Source: Armatimonadota bacterium (GTDB lineage Bacteria > Vulcanimicrobiota > JACPDS01). From it: DNA of 5,659 bases. This document shows, piece after piece, positions 1 through 5,126 of the stretch. Numbering within the stretch: the first letter of the stretch is position 1; each line of letters begins with the position of its first letter. The stretch covers positions 1-5,659 of the forward strand of contig JACPDS010000192.1 of NCBI GenBank assembly GCA_016183885.1, given 5' to 3'. A program made the translations under genes and the position numbers. Below the pieces are notes generated by a model, which saw only the letters and a list, made by a program, of their open reading frames with translations, had not been told where the DNA came from and did no database searches.

Positions 1-80
1 AAATGTTTGATTTTACTATGTTTTATTCGATATGAATAAAAAAAATCATTTAAAAAGCACTAAAATCACTGAAATTATTT

Positions 81-126
81 GGCATTTTCGGACAGCCTGG
101 CAAGACCTGACCCCATGACCCAGATC
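81..126. mobile_element. GC-rich island, possible remnant of a Y1/RAYT-type element
   Basis: About 27 of 46 bases are G or C, in sharp contrast to the AT-rich flanks. The core CAAGACCTGACCCCA (101-115; reverse complement TGGGGTCAGGTCTTG) resembles, from memory, a sequence often found beside REP-associated Y1 transposase genes (COG1943) in many bacteria. No transposase gene and no clear hairpin are present, so at most this is a solo end or decayed fragment. It could equally be another dispersed repeat or part of a regulatory site. The resemblance is recalled and has not been checked by a search. Confidence 0.3.
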
Positions 127-201
127 TAAAAATTTAACTAAGGCAGGAATAGCCCTTCGAAATTACACAAAATATTTTACATTACCGGTAGTTTATTTTT
201 T

Positions 202-230
202 TTGACAAAAAAAAACATCTTTATTATAAT
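202..230 (+). promoter_or_regulatory. Consensus sigma-70/SigA promoter of htrA
   Basis: A perfect -35 box TTGACA (202-207) and a perfect -10 box TATAAT (225-230) are separated by the optimal 17 bp, placing the transcription start near 236-238 and giving a leader of about 43 nt before htrA. The spacer starts with an A tract and the -35 is preceded by a T tract; together they form a perfect 9-1-9 inverted repeat centred on the -35 (196-214). The upstream T-rich stretch could act as an UP-like element. Such a full-consensus housekeeping promoter suggests strong basal expression rather than dependence on an alternative stress sigma factor. Confidence 0.85.
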
Positions 231-261
231 AATCTTGTTTTAAAATGTTATATTTTTAGTT

Positions 262-282
262 GGGAGGGTTGATGAATTAATG
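262..282 (+). promoter_or_regulatory. htrA ribosome binding site with a two-codon leader minigene
   Basis: The Shine-Dalgarno GGGAGGG (262-268) is strong, but its GGAGG core ends 12 nt before the htrA ATG at 280, longer than the usual 5-9 nt. Between them lies ATGAATTAATG: an ATG at 272-274, one Asn codon, and a TAA at 278-280 whose last A is the first base of the htrA ATG. The arrangement could allow initiation at 272, termination, and re-initiation at 280. It could also be a chance feature of AT-rich sequence, with direct initiation at 280. The htrA start is supported because it precedes a typical N-terminal anchor. Confidence 0.5.
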
Positions 283-1431
283 AATGGTCGTAAAAATATT
301 TTAACATATTTTATTTTTGTGTTAATAGGAGCAATGCTTGGAAGTTATTTAACGCATCAATTTTTAAATTGGAAAAGCCCTGTGATTAAAGCCCAAGCAA
401 ATATTCCCGGCAAAACTATTTTAATGTTTGATAAAAACAATCCTATTGTTGAAGTAGTAAAAAAAATAGGACCGGCGGTTGTGAATATTGATACTAAACA
501 TTATGTTAAAATTAAACCATTTTCCAATGAATTCGATGAATTTTTTAAAAATTTTTTTGGGGAATCTTCTCCTTTTGAAAATGCAGAACCAAGCCGCATA
601 GTTCCGCAAACCGGTTTAGGCTCGGGAGTAATTATCAGCGGTGATGGGTTGGTTTTAACTAATGAACATGTAATTCATCAAGCTAATGAAATTAACGTTA
701 CTTTGTCGGATAAACGTAAATTTAAAGGGAAAGTAATCGGGGCGGATAATACTTTGGATTTAGCGATTGTTAAAATTGAAGCTAAAAATTTACCTTATGC
801 CCAATTAGGCGATTCTGATAAACTTCAAGTTGGAGAATGGGTAATTGCGATTGGGAATCCTTATGGATATGATCATACCGTAACCGTAGGAGTATTAAGC
901 GGAAAAGGCAGAGAAATTTCCGACGAAACTAAAAATTACGAAAATTTACTGCAAACCGATGCCGCTATTAACCGCGGGAATAGCGGAGGACCTTTAATTA
1001 ATGTTGAAGGAAAAGTCATCGGAATTAATACCGCGATTATTCCTTTTGCTCAAGGAATTGGCTTTGCTATTCCTGTTAATACCGCTAAATTAATTAAAGA
1101 AGAATTAATTGCTCATCATAAAATTATTCGACCATATTTAGGAATCGGAATGCAGGAAATGAGTGAAGATATTGCAAAATATTTAAAAATGCCTAAAATT
1201 GAAGGGATTTTAATTACTTCGGTTTTAGAAGGCGCTCCTGCAGAAAAATCCGGACTTCAAAGAGGGGATGTAATTTTAGAAATTGAGCATAAAAAAGTTA
1301 ATAACCCTCAGGAGCTGCGTAAAATTATTCAAGAATATAAACCTAATGATAAAATAACTTTAGTTGTTTGGAAAGATGGCGCTTTAAAATATTTCAGAGT
1401 AGTTTTAGAAGAAAAACCCAGTAATTTTTAA
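280..1431 (+). CDS. htrA: Membrane-anchored HtrA/Deg-family serine protease with one PDZ domain
   Basis: This is an envelope quality-control protease of the trypsin-like S1C family, which degrades or refolds misfolded extracytoplasmic proteins as a trimer or larger oligomer. Residues about 9-29 form a hydrophobic N-terminal anchor; a signal peptide cut after AQA (38-40) is less likely. The catalytic domain spans about 55-275. Its triad is H130 (in TNEHV), D160 (in NTLDLAIVKI) and S235 (in GNSGGPLIN). The Phe-rich stretch 85-93 fits the LA loop. A single PDZ domain follows (about 286-378). The domain order matches DegS, cyanobacterial HhoA-like and Gram-positive HtrA proteins, whereas DegP has two PDZ domains, and 383 aa is normal for the one-PDZ type. 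All key residues are intact, so it should be active. The gene has its own consensus promoter and is separated from pilT by a hairpin element. The exact paralogue (degQ, degS or htrA) cannot be assigned. Confidence 0.95.
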   Translation: MNGRKNILTYFIFVLIGAMLGSYLTHQFLNWKSPVIKAQANIPGKTILMFDKNNPIVEVVKKIGPAVVNIDTKHYVKIKPFSNEFDEFFKNFFGESSPFENAEPSRIVPQTGLGSGVIISGDGLVLTNEHVIHQANEINVTLSDKRKFKGKVIGADNTLDLAIVKIEAKNLPYAQLGDSDKLQVGEWVIAIGNPYGYDHTVTVGVLSGKGREISDETKNYENLLQTDAAINRGNSGGPLINVEGKVIGINTAIIPFAQGIGFAIPVNTAKLIKEELIAHHKIIRPYLGIGMQEMSEDIAKYLKMPKIEGILITSVLEGAPAEKSGLQRGDVILEIEHKKVNNPQELRKIIQEYKPNDKITLVVWKDGALKYFRVVLEEKPSNF

Positions 1432-1432
1432 A

Positions 1433-1448
1433 AATAAAAAAGAGATGA
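1433..1448 (+). repeat. Left copy of 16-bp direct repeat
   Basis: AATAAAAAAGAGATGA, starting one base after the htrA stop codon, matches 1551-1566 with one difference (A1441 versus G1559). It looks like a duplicated copy of the pilT ribosome binding site region, now stranded next to htrA with no start codon behind it. Confidence 0.6.
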
Positions 1449-1478
1449 GATACTAAACCACAGAGATCGCGAAAGGGC

Positions 1479-1525
1479 ATTATAAAATTCCGTCCCGATG
1501 TAATATCGGGACGGAATTTTATAAT
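1479..1525. terminator. Perfect 21-bp hairpin, possible bidirectional terminator of htrA
   Basis: Left arm 1479-1499 and right arm 1505-1525 are exact reverse complements with a 5-nt GTAAT loop. The core CCGTCCCGAT/ATCGGGACGG is GC-rich, and the outer parts are A-rich on the left and T-rich on the right (AATTTTATAAT), which fits an intrinsic terminator working in both directions. It lies 48 nt after the htrA stop. The T run is only four bases, so termination may be partial. The hairpin could instead stabilise the 3' end of htrA mRNA, or be the structural core of the surrounding insertion-like element. Confidence 0.5.
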
Positions 1526-1550
1526 AATTCTCTTTATCCTCTCTGTGCTT

Positions 1551-1566
1551 AATAAAAAGGAGATGA
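1551..1566 (+). repeat. Right copy of 16-bp direct repeat, containing the pilT ribosome binding site
   Basis: AATAAAAAGGAGATGA matches 1433-1448 at 15 of 16 positions. AGGAG at 1558-1562 is a strong Shine-Dalgarno placed 7 nt before the pilT ATG at 1570, which supports that start. This copy is presumably the functional one. Confidence 0.7.
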
Positions 1567-1569
1567 AAA

Positions 1570-2634
1570 ATGACTTTAGCGCAAAACACCTTTAATTTAG
1601 ATAAACTTTTAGCATTAATGGTTGAAAAAAAAGCTTCCGATCTTCATTTAGTAGTCGGGCTTCCTCCTAATATGAGAATTGACGGCGAACTAATTTCGCT
1701 TGAAGAATTCGGCGATTTAACAAATGAATTTTTAGCCAATATTCTTTTTCCTATTTTAAACGAAGATCAAAACAAAAAATTTGAACACAACAAAGAATTA
1801 GATTTTTCTTACAGCGTTCCGGGATTAATGCTTTATCAAAGAAATACCATTGGCGCTGTTATTCGAGCAATTCCAGCCCGCCCCTTAACTTTAGAAGAAT
1901 TAAATATGCCTCCTATAATTAAAGAACTTTGCAATCGCCCTCGAGGATTAATTTTAGTAACCGGCCCTACCGGCTCAGGGAAATCAACCACTTTAGCCGC
2001 CATGATAGATTATATTAATTCTAATAAAAGAGTACATATTATCACTATAGAAGATCCCATAGAATTCCTGCATAAAAGCAAAAAAAGCGTTATCCGTCAA
2101 AGAGAATTAGGTTCGGATACTTTATCTTTTTCCGGAGCTTTAAAACATGTTTTGCGTCAAGATCCTGACATCATTTTAGTTGGAGAAATGAGAGATTTAG
2201 AAACAATTTCTTTAGCCGTCACCGCCGCAGAAACCGGTCATTTAGTTTTTGGAACTTTGCATACCACCAGCGCCTCTTCTACTATTGACAGAATAGTCGA
2301 TGTTTTTCCACCTCATCAACAGCAGCAAATTAGGATGCAGGTTTCCACCACTTTAGAAGCTGTGCTTACCCAAACTTTAATTCCTAAAAAAGATGGAAAC
2401 GGAAGAGTTTGCGCTATGGAAATTATGGTTGGAACAAATGGCGTGCGGAATTTAATTAGAGAGGGCAAAACTCATCAATTAATTAATATGATCTTATCAG
2501 GGTCGGCTGTAGGAATGCAATATTTAGATAGTGTGCTTAAAAAACTTTGTAATGAAGGACTTATCTCTGTAGAAGACGCTTTAGCTAAAACTTCCAGTCC
2601 GGACGAATTAAAACTTCTACTTGGAATAACTTAA
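1570..2634 (+). CDS. pilT: PilT, type IV pilus retraction ATPase (with a 6-residue N-domain deletion)
   Basis: This is a cytoplasmic hexameric ATPase that drives depolymerisation of type IV pili (twitching, DNA uptake). An N-terminal PAS-like domain (about 1-100) begins with the family signature ASDLHL (22-27) and MRIDGE (35-40). The RecA-like core carries Walker A GPTGSGKST (132-140), the Asp box ITIEDPIEF (158-166), Walker B DPDIILVGEMRD (198-209) with catalytic E206, and the His box ETGHLVFGTLHT (221-232). GVRNLIREGK (291-300) corresponds to the AIRNLIRE motif specific to PilT, which separates it from the PilB and GspE assembly ATPases. Its 354 aa are normal for the family. Oddity: between VPGL (83-86) and MLYQR (87-91) the six residues usually reading like ARFRVN are absent, with the frame kept. 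No other pilus genes are in the window. It has a strong ribosome binding site and a stop that overlaps the next start by one base. Confidence 0.95.
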   Translation: MTLAQNTFNLDKLLALMVEKKASDLHLVVGLPPNMRIDGELISLEEFGDLTNEFLANILFPILNEDQNKKFEHNKELDFSYSVPGLMLYQRNTIGAVIRAIPARPLTLEELNMPPIIKELCNRPRGLILVTGPTGSGKSTTLAAMIDYINSNKRVHIITIEDPIEFLHKSKKSVIRQRELGSDTLSFSGALKHVLRQDPDIILVGEMRDLETISLAVTAAETGHLVFGTLHTTSASSTIDRIVDVFPPHQQQQIRMQVSTTLEAVLTQTLIPKKDGNGRVCAMEIMVGTNGVRNLIREGKTHQLINMILSGSAVGMQYLDSVLKKLCNEGLISVEDALAKTSSPDELKLLLGIT

Positions 2635-2636
2635 TG
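2632..2636 (+). promoter_or_regulatory. TAATG stop-start overlap of pilT and the radical SAM gene
   Basis: The pilT stop TAA (2632-2634) shares its last A with the next ATG (2634-2636). Upstream of the ATG only a weak GGA (2623-2625) is seen, so the downstream gene is probably translated by ribosomes re-initiating after pilT. Confidence 0.75.
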
Positions 2637-5126
2637 GAAATCTCCGATATTCTTTATAATGTAGAAAAACCTGCCCGTTATATTGCTCAAGAATGGAATG
2701 TCATTAAAAAAAAATGGAATAAAGCTGCAGTAAAAGTAGCTTTGGTTTTTCCCGATAATTATGAAATTGCTCAATCGGCTCTGGGAATAAAAATTCTTTA
2801 TCATCTTTTAAATCAAGATAAAAATATTTTAGCGGAAAGAGTTTATGCTCCCGCTTTAGATTTAGAAAAAAATTTACGAGACAATAAAATTGCTCTTTTC
2901 TCTTTAGAAAATAAAAGAAAACTTTCAGAGTTTGATTTTTTAGGTTTTTCGCTTCAACATGAATTAACTTACACTAATATATTAAATATTTTAGATTTAG
3001 GAAAAATCCCTTTGAAGCAAAAAGAGCGGGGAGATAATTTTCCTTTAATTTGCGCGGGAGGACCGGCTGTCTTTAACTCCGAACCGATAGCCGATTTTTT
3101 TGATTTTATAGTTTTAGGAGAAGCTGAAGAAGTTTTTCTGGAAATTATTGAAATTTATCGGGAATTCCGCTCTAAAAAAAAACTTTTAAAATCATCTTTT
3201 TTAAAAGAAATTCTTAAAATAAAGGGAATATATGTCCCATCTTTTTATAAAGCTTTTTATCAGGGAGAAAAATTTAAAGAAATTATCCCTCTTAAAGAAT
3301 ATGTCCCGGCGGTAATTCATAAAAGAGTTATTGCCGATTTAAATCAAGCTTATTTTCCCGCTAAAATTATTGTTCCTTATTTAGAAACTATTCATGACAG
3401 AATTACCCTGGAAATTTTTCGGGGCTGCACGCGAGGATGCCGTTTTTGTCAGGCAGGCGCAATTTACAGACCCTTAAGAGAAAGAAGTTTAGAAAAATTA
3501 AGAGCGATTTATCAAGAAAGTTATGCCTCTACCGGATATGACGAGATTTCTTTATCTTCTTTAAGCTGCACAGATTATACTCAAATTATTCCTTTAATTA
3601 AATTTATTAAAGAAGATTTAGGCAAAATCAACATTTCTCTTCCATCATTAAGAGTAGATCAATTTAATCCAGAATTAGCTGATTTATTAAAAGGAGATCG
3701 CAAAGGCAGTTTAACTTTTGCGCTTGAAGCGGGCAGTCAAAGATTAAGAGATTTAATTAATAAAGGAACTAAAGAAGAAAATATTTTAAGCTCATTAGGA
3801 TTAGTTAAAGAAATGGGCATTAAAAAAGTTAAATTATATTTTATGCTTGGTCTGCCAACAGAAAATAAGGAAGATTTAGAAGAAATAGTTGATTTAATCA
3901 GGAAAATTTTAAAAAATACAGGTTTATATCTTAAAATTTCCATTGCCGCTTTTATCCCTAAAACCCATACAGCTTTCCAATGGCAAAGACAAAATTCACT
4001 AAAAGAAATTGAAGACAAAATTACTTATTTAAAAAAAAGGTTGAAACATCCTAAAATTAAATTAAATTTCCATATTCCTCAAATGAGTATTTTAGAGGGA
4101 ATTTTTGCTCGAGGAGACCGCTTGCTTGGAGAGGTGATTTTAAAAGCTTGGGAAAAAGGAGCTCGCTTTGACAGTTATTTAGAATATTTTAACTGGGAAA
4201 ATTGGTTAAATTGCTTTCAAGATTTAAAAATTAATTTTAATAAATATCTTAATTTTAACGAAGAAAATCTCCCCTGGGGGCACTTAAATTCTGGAATGGA
4301 TTTAAATTTTTTAAAAGAAGAAAATTCTTTAGCCGATAAAGAAAAAATTAGATTAGATTGCCGAGTAAGCTGTTCGCAATGCGGAGTTTGCGAAAATCTT
4401 AAAGTTAAAAATATTTTACAAAAAAAAGAAAATATTCTTCCTTCAAAAAATCAGCCGGATAAATCACGGCAAAATCAATCTTTAAGTCTGCAGAGAATCA
4501 GGATAAAATATAAAAAAAATCATCCAATAAATTTTATATCTCATTTAGATTTAATCAGGGTATTCAAAAGAGCTTTGCAGAGAGCAAATCTCCCGGTTTC
4601 TTACACCAACGGCATTCATCCCCGCATGCGTTTAAATTTCTCATATCCTTTGCCAATCGGAGCAACATCTCAAACAGAATATTTAGATTTAGAATTTGAT
4701 AAAAAATATTTTTTAAAAGAATTAAATGAAAAAATTAGTTCCCAATTGCCGGAAGGTTTAAAAATCTCAAAAATAAAAGAAATTTCCATAAATGGAAAAA
4801 ATTTAATTTCTCTTATAGAAAGAATAATTTATCAAATTACTTTTAAAAGTTCTTTAGAAAAAGAAGATTTAAAAGAAAAAATATTTCTCTTAAAACAAAA
4901 CAGAGAAATTCTAATAGAAAGAAAAGGGAAATTAATTAATCTTGTTTCAAGTATTTATGATTTAAAATTAATTAATTTTAAATCAGACAAAATAAAAATT
5001 TTATTAGACCTTTTAATTAATCCTAAAGGTATTATTAAGCCTAAAGAAGTAATATATCTTTTAGACAAAGAGGCTAAAATTTTAAAAACTAAACGCTTAA
5101 AATTTTGTTTTATAAAAAATGAGTAA
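2634..5126 (+). CDS. B12-binding-type radical SAM protein fused to a DUF2344 domain (TIGR03960 + TIGR03936)
   Basis: This is a radical SAM enzyme of unknown reaction. The first module matches the TIGR03960 pattern: the opening KPARYIAQE (12-20), a Rossmann-like B12-binding-type region (about 30-170) including AGGPAVFNSEPIADF (141-155), then the radical SAM barrel with the 4Fe-4S motif CTRGCRFC (C265, C269, C272). The end of this module has PWGHLNSG (547-554) and a second cysteine set, C576, C580, C583 and C586 (CX3CX2CX2C), able to hold another Fe-S cluster or a metal. No DxHxxG cobalamin motif is visible. A polar Lys/Gln/Asn-rich linker (about 590-618) leads to the DUF2344 domain (about 620-825), recognised by FISHLDLIRVFKRALQRANL (634-653) and PLPIGATSQTEYLDLEF. 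Many bacteria encode the two modules as separate adjacent genes; here they are one 830-aa chain. Overlap with rng suggests an RNA- or ribosome-linked role, which is inference only. Confidence 0.9.
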   Translation: MEISDILYNVEKPARYIAQEWNVIKKKWNKAAVKVALVFPDNYEIAQSALGIKILYHLLNQDKNILAERVYAPALDLEKNLRDNKIALFSLENKRKLSEFDFLGFSLQHELTYTNILNILDLGKIPLKQKERGDNFPLICAGGPAVFNSEPIADFFDFIVLGEAEEVFLEIIEIYREFRSKKKLLKSSFLKEILKIKGIYVPSFYKAFYQGEKFKEIIPLKEYVPAVIHKRVIADLNQAYFPAKIIVPYLETIHDRITLEIFRGCTRGCRFCQAGAIYRPLRERSLEKLRAIYQESYASTGYDEISLSSLSCTDYTQIIPLIKFIKEDLGKINISLPSLRVDQFNPELADLLKGDRKGSLTFALEAGSQRLRDLINKGTKEENILSSLGLVKEMGIKKVKLYFMLGLPTENKEDLEEIVDLIRKILKNTGLYLKISIAAFIPKTHTAFQWQRQNSLKEIEDKITYLKKRLKHPKIKLNFHIPQMSILEGIFARGDRLLGEVILKAWEKGARFDSYLEYFNWENWLNCFQDLKINFNKYLNFNEENLPWGHLNSGMDLNFLKEENSLADKEKIRLDCRVSCSQCGVCENLKVKNILQKKENILPSKNQPDKSRQNQSLSLQRIRIKYKKNHPINFISHLDLIRVFKRALQRANLPVSYTNGIHPRMRLNFSYPLPIGATSQTEYLDLEFDKKYFLKELNEKISSQLPEGLKISKIKEISINGKNLISLIERIIYQITFKSSLEKEDLKEKIFLLKQNREILIERKGKLINLVSSIYDLKLINFKSDKIKILLDLLINPKGIIKPKEVIYLLDKEAKILKTKRLKFCFIKNE
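5119..5126 (+). promoter_or_regulatory. 8-bp stop-start overlap (ATGAGTAA) coupling rng to the radical SAM gene
   Basis: The rng ATG (5119-5121) lies inside the end of the preceding gene, whose TAA is at 5124-5126. No Shine-Dalgarno is visible in the AT-rich bases just upstream, so translation probably depends on ribosomes arriving from the upstream gene. Confidence 0.75.

Larger units (their letters stand above)
1..279. other. Non-coding region upstream of htrA
   Basis: No convincing gene is visible on either strand; stop codons are frequent in all frames. A short frame open from the left edge ends at a TAA at 37-39 (the last residues would be KCLILLCFIRYE) and could be the tail of an upstream gene, but it is too short to judge. 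Most of the region is very AT-rich. The exceptions are a GC-rich patch at 81-126 and the palindrome TACCGGTA at 183-190. The right-hand 80 bases carry the htrA promoter and leader, described separately. Confidence 0.7.
1433..1566. mobile_element. Small insertion-like (MITE-like) element with direct and inverted repeats
   Basis: A 102-bp block (1449-1550) is bracketed by 16-bp direct repeats (1433-1448 and 1551-1566, 15/16 identical), as expected for a target-site duplication. Inside are imperfect terminal inverted repeats: TACTAAACCACAGAGA (1451-1466) matches the reverse complement of 1540-1555 at 12 of 16 positions, including an unbroken CACAGAGA. The centre is a 21-bp perfect hairpin (1479-1525). 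The element encodes no protein, so it would be non-autonomous. CACAGAG-type inverted repeats occur, from memory, as dispersed intergenic repeats in many bacteria, sometimes around GxxExxY-protein genes. The direct repeat is partly A-rich and contains a Shine-Dalgarno sequence, so chance or shared function is a weaker alternative explanation. Confidence 0.55.

Noticed and set aside
1..39. Possible C-terminal tail of an upstream gene ending at TAA 37-39
   Set aside because: Only 12 residues are visible, with no coding signature; other frames are equally short, so no call can be supported.
183..190. Palindrome TACCGGTA upstream of the htrA promoter as an operator
   Set aside because: Eight-base palindromes are common and there is no second copy or known regulator match; mentioned only as context in the promoter finding.
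421..609. Reverse-strand open frame of 62 codons inside htrA
   Set aside because: It lies wholly antisense to a well-supported protease gene, has a Phe/Lys/Arg/Ile-rich composition typical of shadow frames in AT-rich DNA, and matches no known family.
1432..1569. A small RNA, tRNA or CRISPR unit in the htrA-pilT gap
   Set aside because: There is no cloverleaf, and the direct repeats occur only twice with a structured insert between them; an insertion element with a hairpin explains the pattern better.
1570..2634. Reading the ATPase as PilB or GspE, an assembly motor
   Set aside because: The chain is only 354 aa, lacks the long N-terminal region and the tetracysteine zinc motif of PilB/GspE, and carries the PilT-type IRNLIRE motif.
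3737..4018. Reverse-strand open frame of 93 codons inside the radical SAM gene
   Set aside because: It is antisense to the conserved radical SAM barrel and has no recognisable motif; it is best explained as a by-product of codon bias.
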